Position numbers and translations under genes: made by a program. From the NCBI GenBank assembly GCA_900770445.1, contig CAAGKO010000009.1, positions 13,509 through 77,508 of the forward strand: a stretch of DNA of 64,000 nucleotides. The letters run 5' to 3'. Numbering within the stretch: position 1 is the first letter of the stretch; each line of letters begins with the position of its first letter. Source of the DNA: an uncultured Oribacterium sp. Its GTDB lineage: Bacteria; Bacillota; Clostridia; Lachnospirales; Lachnospiraceae. This document shows, piece by piece, positions 7,604 through 16,500 of the stretch. The notes below the pieces were generated by a model. The model was not told the DNA's origin and searched no databases. It saw only the letters and a program-made list of their open reading frames with translations.

Positions 7604-8806
7604 ATGTCTGCAACGATCAATCAAAACTATCTGAAATTAAATGAGAGCTATCTTTTTGCGGAGATCGCGCGTCGTATCCGTGAGTGGCAGTCGGCGCATC
7701 CGGAGCTCAGCAGTCAGCTGATCCGCATGGGCATCGGTGATGTCACCCGCCCACTGCCGAAGACCGTCGTCGATGCGATGGTGAAGGCGGCGCAGGAGAT
7801 GGGTCAGGCCGAGAGCTTCCATGGCTACGGTCCGGAGCAGGGCTACGATTTCCTGAAGACAGCGATCCAGTCTTATTATAAGAAGTTCGGCGTTCAGCTC
7901 GCCCTCGACGAGATCTTCATCTCGGACGGCGCGAAGTCCGATCTCGGCAACATCCTGGATCTCTTCGATGAGAAGAACACCGTGCTCGTCACCGACCCGG
8001 TCTATCCGGTCTACGTCGACACCAACATGATGTCCGGCCGGAAGATCATCTACGCGATGTCTTCTGAAGAAAACGGATTCCTGCCGCTTCCGGCACCAGA
8101 GTACCGGGCCGACATCATCTACCTCTGCAGCCCGAACAACCCGACCGGTGCCGTCTATGACCGCGAGGGCCTCACGAAGTGGGTGCGTTTCGCACAGGAG
8201 AACAACGCCATCCTCCTTTTCGATGCCGCCTATGAGTGCTTCGTGACCGGCGACCTGCCGCACAGTATCTATGAGATCCCGGGCGCACGTGACGTCGCGA
8301 TCGAGTTCTGCAGCTTCTCGAAGAAGGCCGGATTCACGGGTACCCGTTGCGGCTACACCGTCGTACCGGACACCCTGAAGCGCGAGGGCGCGAGCCTCAA
8401 CAAGATGTGGCTTCGCCGCCAGACCACGAAGTTCAACGGCGTGAGCTACATCACCCAGCGCGGTGCAGAGGCCGTCTTCACCGAGGCCGGCGAGCGGGAG
8501 ATCGAGGAGAACCTGCAGTACTACAGGGACAATGCCTCCATCATCACCGAAACGATGGATCGTCTCCATATCTACTATACCGGTGGCAAGAATTCACCGT
8601 ACATCTGGCTCAAGTGCCCTGGCGACATGGACAGCTGGAGCTTCTTCGATAAGCTTCTGAATGAAGCCTACGTGGTCGGCACCCCGGGCGCCGGCTTCGG
8701 AAAGAGCGGCGAGAAGTTCTTCCGCCTCACTGCCTTCTCGACCCACGAGAATACCCGCGAGGCGATGGCCCGCTTCGAGAAGCTCGTCCGGTCGATGAGT
8801 TTATAA
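7604..8806 (+). CDS. dapL: LL-diaminopimelate aminotransferase
   Basis: A 400-residue PLP enzyme of class I/II that makes LL-diaminopimelate directly from tetrahydrodipicolinate and glutamate, supplying lysine and peptidoglycan precursors. The N terminus NYLKLNESYLFAEIARRI, followed by GIGDVTRPLP, GYGPEQGYDFL and TDPVYPVYVDTN, is diagnostic of DapL rather than general aspartate aminotransferases. The PLP lysine is about residue 240 in SFSKKAGFTGTRCG. The ATG at 7604 has GGGGAG 8 bp upstream, while an earlier in-frame ATG (7586) has none. It opens a run of nitrogen genes and is preceded by an attenuator like that of asnB. This pathway consumes glutamate, which fits the context. Confidence 0.92.
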   Translation: MSATINQNYLKLNESYLFAEIARRIREWQSAHPELSSQLIRMGIGDVTRPLPKTVVDAMVKAAQEMGQAESFHGYGPEQGYDFLKTAIQSYYKKFGVQLALDEIFISDGAKSDLGNILDLFDEKNTVLVTDPVYPVYVDTNMMSGRKIIYAMSSEENGFLPLPAPEYRADIIYLCSPNNPTGAVYDREGLTKWVRFAQENNAILLFDAAYECFVTGDLPHSIYEIPGARDVAIEFCSFSKKAGFTGTRCGYTVVPDTLKREGASLNKMWLRRQTTKFNGVSYITQRGAEAVFTEAGEREIEENLQYYRDNASIITETMDRLHIYYTGGKNSPYIWLKCPGDMDSWSFFDKLLNEAYVVGTPGAGFGKSGEKFFRLTAFSTHENTREAMARFEKLVRSMSL

Positions 8807-8810
8807 AAAT

Positions 8811-8894
8811 TTAATGGGGTCTGACCCCATTAAGTATCGGGGAGTGACGATGGTACGGCGGCCTGCATTGGTAAGCGGGCAGGGGTCAGACCCC
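8811..8894. repeat. Pair of GGGGTCWGACCCC palindromes
   Basis: A palindrome centred on GGGGTCTGACCCC (8811-8831, flanked by TAAT/ATTA) and a second, GGGGTCAGACCCC (8882-8894), lie between dapL and glnA. The same palindrome recurs at 40513-40534 and as a pair at 42224-42286. It may terminate dapL, but there is no T run. Confidence 0.75.
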
Positions 8895-9034
8895 ATAAAC
8901 TGCCGAGGACACGGACAGCCGATGCATGGCAGCTATAGCAAAAAGTACTGTATTCTGAGGAAAAAGCGAGTTTACATATGATCGATTTAAGTAATACAAT
9001 ATTTAAAACCTATGATGATGTTGAGGTGAAGGAT

Positions 9035-10243
9035 ATGAATTCGTATGAAGACATCCTCGAGTTTGTGGAAGAGGAGAATGTCAAGTTTATAAGACTCGCT
9101 TTTTTCGATGTGTTCGGCGTTCAGAAGAACATCGCGATCATGCCGGATGAGCTGAAGCGTGCGTTCAGTGAGGGCATCAGCATCGATGCGAGCTCGGTAT
9201 GCGGCTTCGGTGCGGATGTCCGTTCCGATATCTTCCTTCGTCCGGATCCGACGACCATGTCGATCGTGCCGTGGCGTCCGGTCGATGGCCGTGTGGCACG
9301 GATGTTCTGTGACATCGAGTATCCGGATGGAAAGACCTTCGAGAAGGACAGTCGCTGGATCCTGAAGCAGGCGGTCGAAAAGGCGGCCGATCGTGGCATC
9401 CACGTGAACTTCGGCACCGAGGTCGAGTTCTACATCTTTAAGCTCGACGATGACGGCAACCGCACGATGATTCCGCAGGACCAGGCGTCCTACATGGACA
9501 TCGCGCCGGAGGATCATGGTGAGAACATCCGCCGCGACATCAGCTTCGCCCTCGTGGACATGGGCATCCGCCCGGAGGCAAGTCATCACGAGATGGGCCC
9601 GGGACAGAACGAGATCGACTTCCGTTATGCCGATCCGCTGATAGCGGCGGACAATGCTTCCACCTTCAAGTGGGTGGTGAAGTCCATCGCGACATCGGAT
9701 GGCGTGTGGGCTGATTTTTCGCCGAAGCCACTCGCCGACAAGCCGGGCAACGGCATGCACATCAACATGTCGGTGGAGTCCCGTGACGGACAGGATCACA
9801 GCGCCGCCTTCATGGCGGGCATCCTCGAGCATATCCGTGAGATGACGCTCTTCCTGAATCCGACCCGGGAGAGCTACGAGCGACTCGGTGACATGAAGGC
9901 ACCGAAGTTCGTGAGCTGGTCCGAGCAGAACCGCTCACAGCTCATCCGTATCCCGGCGAGCCGCTCGGATCTCAAGCGCTTCGAGCTCCGTTCACCGGAT
10001 CCGATGGCGAATCCGTACCTCGCCTTCGCCCTGCTGATCTACGCCGGCCTCGATGGTATCGAGCGCGGACTCGAGCCGATGGCACCGCTGGATGTGAACC
10101 TGTTTAAGGCGGACGCATCCATCACGGATCAGCTGAAGCGCCTGCCGCAGTCACTCGACGAGGCTGCCGCCTACGCACAGAGCTCCGAGTTCATCCGGTC
10201 GATCGTGCCGGCGGAGTACTTCGACGCATATACGATTCTTTAG
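9035..10243 (+). CDS. glnA: Glutamine synthetase, type I
   Basis: ATP-dependent condensation of ammonia with glutamate. Motifs are in the usual order: the N-terminal beta-grasp (VKFIRLAFFDVFGVQKN), the metal-binding GTEVEFYIF, SHHEMGPGQNEIDF, the ATP/glutamate region PGNGMHINMS, and RIPASRSDLKRFELRSPDP. The start at 9035 gives 402 residues, somewhat short for GSI, and has a good GAGGTGAAGG site. An in-frame ATG at 8978 would add 19 residues but its nearest GAGG is 17 bp away. The adenylylation loop of the I-beta subtype is not evident, consistent with the alpha type. The ANTAR regulator starts 20 bp downstream, so the two are probably co-transcribed. Confidence 0.93.
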   Translation: MNSYEDILEFVEEENVKFIRLAFFDVFGVQKNIAIMPDELKRAFSEGISIDASSVCGFGADVRSDIFLRPDPTTMSIVPWRPVDGRVARMFCDIEYPDGKTFEKDSRWILKQAVEKAADRGIHVNFGTEVEFYIFKLDDDGNRTMIPQDQASYMDIAPEDHGENIRRDISFALVDMGIRPEASHHEMGPGQNEIDFRYADPLIAADNASTFKWVVKSIATSDGVWADFSPKPLADKPGNGMHINMSVESRDGQDHSAAFMAGILEHIREMTLFLNPTRESYERLGDMKAPKFVSWSEQNRSQLIRIPASRSDLKRFELRSPDPMANPYLAFALLIYAGLDGIERGLEPMAPLDVNLFKADASITDQLKRLPQSLDEAAAYAQSSEFIRSIVPAEYFDAYTIL

Positions 10244-10263
10244 TAACATTTAGGGAGATTCAC

Positions 10264-10866
10264 ATGGAAAGAACGGAGCAAAGGAGCAGCGTACTGATCG
10301 CGGCTCAATCTGAAAAGATCGCCGTCCAGATCAAGGGCATACTGCCCGCTGGCTTCGGTCGCGTGACTTTCCAGCCGTCCATGGCGCGGGTGAAGCAGAC
10401 GCTCACCGAGGAACGGGCGGATCTCCTGATCATCTACACACCGCTGTCGGATGATTCCGGCGTTCAGTCGATCCTCGATCTGAGTGTCAAATATCCGGCG
10501 ATGAGCATCCTTCTCATCGTGTCGAAGGAAGCGTATCAACAGGTGCTTTACCGGGCCGGCGACACCGGCATCACGGTCCTGGCGAGACCGATCAGCACCG
10601 GCACCTTCGTTTCGGCGATCCAGATGCTCGGCGCGATGAGCCGTAAGGTTCAGCGTCTGCTCGAGGAGAATGCGAAGCTGCAGCGGAAGCTCGAGGATGA
10701 GCGTTACGTCAGCCGGGCAAAAGCCCTTCTCATCGAGAAGCAGGGCATGACGGAGGGCGAGGCACACAAGTACCTCGAGCGCCAGGCCATGAACGGCAGC
10801 GTCACCCGCCGCGAGGTCGCCCTGAAGATCATCCGCGAGAGCGGACGAATCATTGTAGGTACATGA
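10264..10866 (+). CDS. ANTAR-domain antitermination regulator with degenerate receiver
   Basis: A 200-residue protein with an N-terminal receiver-like fold (about 8-125), a helical linker (about 130-150) and a C-terminal ANTAR RNA-binding domain (about 145-195; RAKALLIEKQGMTEGEAHKYL). ANTAR proteins bind paired hexaloop hairpins in nascent RNA and prevent termination. The receiver lacks the phosphoacceptor: the position of the conserved Asp reads Tyr58 in LLIIYTPL, so classical phosphorylation is unlikely. Placement directly after glnA is known for clostridial nitrogen regulators. Likely targets are the leader terminators of asnB (6414-6460), and possibly dapL and glnN. The start has AGGGAG upstream. 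Confidence 0.88.
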   Translation: MERTEQRSSVLIAAQSEKIAVQIKGILPAGFGRVTFQPSMARVKQTLTEERADLLIIYTPLSDDSGVQSILDLSVKYPAMSILLIVSKEAYQQVLYRAGDTGITVLARPISTGTFVSAIQMLGAMSRKVQRLLEENAKLQRKLEDERYVSRAKALLIEKQGMTEGEAHKYLERQAMNGSVTRREVALKIIRESGRIIVGT

Positions 10867-10900
10867 GAGGGCCGTGCGAACAATTAAATCTGTAAATGAA

Positions 10901-10954
10901 GAGGACAATGGGGTCCGGGAAGTTTTTTTCCTGTGCCTTGTTGTCCTCTTTTTT
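10901..10954 (+). promoter_or_regulatory. glnN leader terminator with one ANTAR-like hairpin
   Basis: GAGGACAA (10901-10908) pairs with TTGTCCTC (10941-10948), followed by T6. The 5' arm can instead form GGAC-AATGGG-GTCC (10903-10916), a fully paired 4-bp stem with a hexaloop carrying A1 and G4. This could be either the terminator of glnA-ANTAR or an attenuator for glnN. The ANTAR-type hexaloop favours the second. A second hexaloop was not found. Confidence 0.65.
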
Positions 10955-11069
10955 ATACCTACCGCATTTCCATGTAAATCGGTCATGATCGTATCAATCA
11001 CCGACAGATGGACATCGAAATGTGGTGGGGATCACAAACCACCATATATCTTTTTAGGAGGAGAAAATT

Positions 11070-13175
11070 ATGAGTACTACATCGGTTCCTGAGCTTTACG
11101 GAAGCCTTGTATTTAACGACAAGGTCATGCGCGAGCGACTGCCGAAGGACATCTACAAGGCAGTGCACAAGACCATCCAGAACGGATCCCATCTGGAGCT
11201 GGACGTGGCGAATACCGTCGCAGCGACGATGAAGGAGTGGGCACTGGAGCATGGCGCGACCCACTTCACACACTGGTTCCAGCCGATGACCGGCCTGACC
11301 GCAGAAAAGCATGACAGCTTCATTTCCCCGAGCGAAAACGGAAGCGTCATCATGGAGTTCTCCGGCAAGGAGCTCGTCAAGGGCGAGCCGGATGCCTCCT
11401 CCTTCCCGAGTGGCGGCCTCCGTGCCACCTTCGAGGCCCGCGGCTATACCGCATGGGACCCGAGCTCACCTGCCTTCATCAAGGACGGCACCCTGTACAT
11501 CCCGACCGCATTCTGCTCGTACTCCGGCGAATCCCTCGATAAGAAGACCCCGCTGCTCCGCTCCATGGAGACCCTGAGCGAGTCTGCGACGAAGCTGCTC
11601 CACATCCTCGGCAAGGAAAAGGTCACCCGCGTCGACACCACCGTCGGCTCCGAGCAGGAGTACTTCCTGATCGATAAGGACCTCTACACCGAGCGTGAGG
11701 ACCTCATGCTCACCGGCCGTACCCTGATCGGCGCTCCGGCACCGAAGGGGCAGGAGATGGAGGATCACTACTTCGGCGTACTGAAGCCAAAGGTATCCGA
11801 GTTCATGCACGATCTCGACCAGGAGCTCTGGAAGCTCGGCGTTCCGGCGAAGACCAAGCACAACGAAGTGGCACCGTCACAGCACGAGCTGGCACCTGTC
11901 TTTGAGACCGCCAATATCGCCGTCGACCACAATCAGCTTACCATGGAGATGATGAAGAAGGTCGCCGACAAGCATAATTATGCATGCCTCCTGCACGAGA
12001 AGCCTTTCGAGGGCATCAACGGCTCCGGTAAGCACAACAACTGGTCCATGATCACCTCCGAGGGTGAGAACCTGCTCGATCCGGGCAAGACGCCGGGGAA
12101 GAACGTTCAGTTCCTGCTCTTCCTCATGGGTATCGTCAGTGCAGTGGATGAGTATGCAGATCTGATGCGTGTATCCGTCGCAACCGCGGGCAATGATCAC
12201 CGCCTGGGCGCAAATGAAGCACCTCCAGCCATCGTTTCCATCTATGTCGGCGATGAGCTCGAGAAGGTCCTCGAGTCCATCGAAAACGGCGAGGATTTCA
12301 CCTCCTCGGATTCGAAGCAGCTTGAGACCGGTGCCCACGTTCTGCCACACTTCGTACAGGACAACACCGACCGTAACCGTACCTCACCGTTTGCCTTCAC
12401 CGGCAACAAGTTCGAGTTCCGTATGCCGGGCTCCTCACTTTCCGTCGCAGACCCGAACATCGTACTGAACACCGCCGTCGCGGAGGCACTCGACCAGATC
12501 TGCGCGAAGCTCGAGGACGTCGATCCGAAGGATCTCGAGGAAGAGGCGATGAAGCTCGTCAAGAAGCTCCTCAAGAAGCACAGAAGAATCATCTTCAACG
12601 GTAACGGTTACACCGATGCGTGGGTAGCCGAGGCAGAGAAGAGAGGCCTCTACAACCTCAAGTCCCTCCCGGAGGCGATGCCGCAGATCAAGGCAAAGAA
12701 GAACAAGGAGCTCTTCGAAAAGCACCACGTCTTCACCGAGACCGAGATCGACTCCCGCTATGAGATCTACCTCGAGAACTACTCGAAGACCATCCGCATC
12801 GAGGCACTCACCATGCTCGAGATGGTCAAGAAGGACTTCACCGACGGCTTGATGGCATATGAAACCGCCCTCACCGACACCGCGATCCAGAAGAAGCAGG
12901 TACTCGCCGGCGCGAAGTGCACACTCGAAACCAGCATCCTCACGAAGCTCGACGCCGCATCCGAAGCGATCGGCCTCGCCGTCGAAAAGCTCGAGAAGGA
13001 CCTCGCCGAGACCCAGACGATCACTGACAGCCTCGCCCTCGCCACCGCGTACCACGACACCATCCTCGCCGACATGGATGCCCTCCGTGCCCCGGTCGAC
13101 GCAGCCGAAGAGATGATCCCGGAGACCTACCTCCCGTACCCGACCTACTCGAAGCTCCTGTTCTCACTTAGATAA
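11070..13175 (+). CDS. glnN: Glutamine synthetase, type III
   Basis: A 701-residue glutamine synthetase of the large GSIII family (usual length about 700). Family motifs include HFTHWFQPMTGLTAEKHDSF, FSGKELVKGEPDASSFPSGG, GSEQEYFLID, KHNEVAPSQHELAP, NGSGKHNNWSM and AGNDHRLGANEAPPAI. The C-terminal third is a helical region typical of GSIII. A perfect AGGAGG lies 5 bp before the ATG. With glnA and gltBD nearby, this cell has two routes to glutamine within one cluster, probably used at different nitrogen levels or ammonium affinities. Control by antitermination is suggested by the leader at 10901-10954. Confidence 0.94.
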   Translation: MSTTSVPELYGSLVFNDKVMRERLPKDIYKAVHKTIQNGSHLELDVANTVAATMKEWALEHGATHFTHWFQPMTGLTAEKHDSFISPSENGSVIMEFSGKELVKGEPDASSFPSGGLRATFEARGYTAWDPSSPAFIKDGTLYIPTAFCSYSGESLDKKTPLLRSMETLSESATKLLHILGKEKVTRVDTTVGSEQEYFLIDKDLYTEREDLMLTGRTLIGAPAPKGQEMEDHYFGVLKPKVSEFMHDLDQELWKLGVPAKTKHNEVAPSQHELAPVFETANIAVDHNQLTMEMMKKVADKHNYACLLHEKPFEGINGSGKHNNWSMITSEGENLLDPGKTPGKNVQFLLFLMGIVSAVDEYADLMRVSVATAGNDHRLGANEAPPAIVSIYVGDELEKVLESIENGEDFTSSDSKQLETGAHVLPHFVQDNTDRNRTSPFAFTGNKFEFRMPGSSLSVADPNIVLNTAVAEALDQICAKLEDVDPKDLEEEAMKLVKKLLKKHRRIIFNGNGYTDAWVAEAEKRGLYNLKSLPEAMPQIKAKKNKELFEKHHVFTETEIDSRYEIYLENYSKTIRIEALTMLEMVKKDFTDGLMAYETALTDTAIQKKQVLAGAKCTLETSILTKLDAASEAIGLAVEKLEKDLAETQTITDSLALATAYHDTILADMDALRAPVDAAEEMIPETYLPYPTYSKLLFSLR

Positions 13176-13226
13176 ATGACAGGATCTGACCCCACTTCGT
13201 GGCGTCAGATCCTTCTGAATAAAACC

Positions 13227-13558
13227 TTACGGCAGAAGAAATCGGCGCAGGGACCACGAATTTACGGTAGAAGAAATCGGCGCATGGAGGTCGCCACGAA
13301 CGTACGGCAGAAGAAATCGGAACAGGGAGGGGACATAATTGCGCATTCAAAGAACAGGTTCCAGTGTAATGTACGTCATGAACACACAGAACGTGTTCTG
13401 TGATGGGCATGACGAACATTGCACTGGGTTCTGTACTTTGAACTAAGTGAGTTGTCCCCTCCCTGTCCGATTTCTTCGTACTATACATTAGCGGCGCGAC
13501 CTCCATGACCGATTTCTTCGTACCATGAATCCCCTCCCTGTCCGATTTCTTCGTACCA
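13227..13558. repeat. 330-bp mirrored palindrome with three repeat units in each arm
   Basis: The left arm has three units built on GAAGAAATCGG (13227-13253, 13261-13295, 13302-13334). The right arm has the same three in reverse order and complement, built on CCGATTTCTTCGTAC (13453-13480, 13492-13524, 13531-13558). Unit-specific tails match in pairs: CAGGGAGGGGAC with GTCCCCTCCCTG, and CATGGAGGTCG with CGACCTCCATG. The centre (13344-13442) is itself a long hairpin, ending in CACAGAAC-GT-GTTCTGTG. It fills the glnN-gltB gap. Confidence 0.85.
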
Positions 13559-13575
13559 TATTTAGTGGAGTATAT

Positions 13576-16500
13576 ATGAATACTTATCAAAATCAGAGCA
13601 CCTTTACTGTGCCAGAGCAGTACAGGGGACACAACACACTCTGGCGTCCCCAGTCCATCGAGGACATGAATGAGCTCACCCAGGATGCCTGCGGTATCGG
13701 CAGCGTCGTGAACATCGACGGCCACCAGGATACGCGCGTCCTGGACGATGCACTGCATATCGTGGAAAAGCTCGAGCACCGCGCCGGTAAGGACGCGAGC
13801 GGCAAGGTCGGCGATGGCGTCGGCATCCTCCTGCAGATCAGCCACAGCTTCTTTAAGAAGGCGGCACTCACGCAGGGGATCCAGCTTCGTGACGAGCGTG
13901 ACTACGGTGTCGGCATGTTTTTCTTCCCGGAGGACCAGCTGAAGCGGACCTTCGCGAAGCGTATGTTCGAGGTCATCACCGAGAAGAACGGACTCCGTTT
14001 CCTCGGCTGGCGTGAGGTGCCGGTGCATCCGGAGATCCTCGGTCAGGTGGCGGTCGACTGCATGCCGCATATCCTGCAGTGCTTCATCGAGCGCCCGGAG
14101 GACGCAGAGAGAGGCATCGATTTTGATCGGCGTTTATATGTACTTCGCCGCGAGTTCGAGCAGTCCTCAGAGGATACCTATATCTGTTCTCTGAGCTCCC
14201 GGACCATCGTATATAAGGGCATGTTCCTGGTAAAGCAGCTCCGTGCCTTCTATGATGACCTGCGTGACCCGGATTATCGGACCGCCATCGCCATCGTGCA
14301 CTCCCGTTTCTCGACGAATACCACGCCGAGCTGGGATCGTGCGCATCCATACCGCATGATCGCCCATAACGGTGAGATCAATACCATCCGTGGAAACATT
14401 GACCGTATGCTCGCCCGTGAGGAGACCATGTCGAGCCCGCTGCTCGAGAAGGACGTGGAGAAGATCTTCCCGGTCGTGGAGCGCAGTGGATCGGATTCCG
14501 CGATGCTCGACAACACCCTCGAGTTCCTCTACATGAACGGCATCGATCTGCCGCTCGCGATGATGATGACCATCCCGGAGCCGTGGAAGCACAACCGCTT
14601 CATGGACCAGAATAAGAAGGATTTCTATCACTACTACGCAACCATGATGGAGCCGTGGGATGGACCGGCGGCGATCCTCTTCTCCGATGGTGATGTGGTC
14701 GGCGCGACCCTCGACCGTAACGGCCTTCGTCCGTCCAGATACTACATCACCGACGACAACCGACTGATCCTGTCCTCCGAGGTCGGCGTCCTCGACATCG
14801 ACCCGAAGCACATCGTGCAGAAGTCCCGACTCCAGCCGGGCCGTATGCTGCTCGTCGACACGAAGGCGCAGCGCATCATCTCGGACGAGGAGTGCAAGGA
14901 AGCCTATGCGGCACGTGAGCCGTACGGTGAGTGGCTCGACCGGAACCTCCTCCACATCGAGGATCTGAAGATCCCGAACCGAAAGATCCCGACGCACACG
15001 CAGGAGATGCGTGACCGCCTCTATAAGGTCTTCGGCTACAGCTACGAGGATGTGAAGTCCGTGATCCTCCCGATGGCCCAGAACGGCATCGAGCAGACCG
15101 CGTCGATGGGCCACGATGTCCCGCTCGCGGTGCTCAGCAAGCAGCATCAGCTCCTGTTTAACTACTTCAAGCAGCTCTTCGCCCAGGTCACCAACCCGCC
15201 GATCGACTCCCTCCGCGAGAAGATCGTCACGGATACGACCGTGTACATCGGCTCCGATGGTAATCTGCTGCAGGATCAGGCCGACAACTGCCGCGTGCTC
15301 GAGGTGGAGAATCCGATCCTCACGGGCGTCGAGCTCATGAAGATCAAGGACCTCAACCAGCCGGGCTTCCGGACCGAGGTGATCTCGCTTCTCTACTATA
15401 AGAACACATCTCTCGAGAAGGCCCTGGAGCAGCTCAATATTTCGGTCGATCGTGCATACCAGCGCGGCTACAACATCATCATCCTGAGCGATCGTGGGGT
15501 CGACGAGAACCATGTGCCGATTCCGTCCCTGCTGGCGGTGAGCTCCGTCGAGCAGCATCTCGTCCAGACGAAGAAGCGGACCGCCGTGTCCCTGATCCTC
15601 GAGTCTGCTGAACCACGTGATGTACATCAGTTTGCAACCATCCTCGGCTTCGGTGCCCGTGCGATCAACCCGTACCTCGCCCATGAGTGCATCGCCGAGA
15701 TGATCGACATCGGTATCCTCGATAAGGATTATCATACCGCCATCGAGGACTATAACAAGGCGGTTCTGAACGGCATCGTAAAGATCGCGGCGAAGATGGG
15801 TATTTCGACGATTCAGTCCTACCAGTCGGCGAAAATCTTTGAGGCCATCGGTCTCAGCAAGGAGCTGGTGGAAAAGTACTTCACCGGTACGGTGTCGAGG
15901 GTCGGCGGCATTGGCATCCAGGACATCGCCGAGGGCGTAACCTGGCGGCATGACCATGCGTTTGATCCGATGGGATTAAGCCTTGATACCGCGCTCGATT
16001 CCGTCGGCTTCCATCAGCTTCGTTCGGGTCGGGGCACCGAGGATCATCTCTATGATCCGGAGACGATCATTACCCTTCAGCGCTCGGTTCGGAGTGATGA
16101 GAGCGATTATAAGAAATTTAAGGAGTACACGGCGCGCATCGATGACGAGCGTCGGCCGCATACACTGCGTGGACTTCTGAAGTTTGCGCCGAAGAATCAG
16201 CCGGTGCCGATCGAGGAGGTCGAGCCGGTATCGTCCATCGTGAAGCGTTTCAAGACCGGTGCGATGTCCTACGGTTCGATTTCGCAGGAGGCGCACGAGG
16301 CGATGGCCATCGCGATGAACCGCCTCGGCGGCAAGTCCAACACCGGTGAGGGTGGTGAGCACCCGGATCGTTTCGGTACCGAGCGGAATTCCGCCATCAA
16401 ACAGGTTGCGTCCGGTCGTTTCGGCGTGACCAGTGCCTATCTCAACTCCGCCGTCGAGATCCAGATCAAGATGGCGCAGGGCGCGAAGCCGGGCGAGGGC

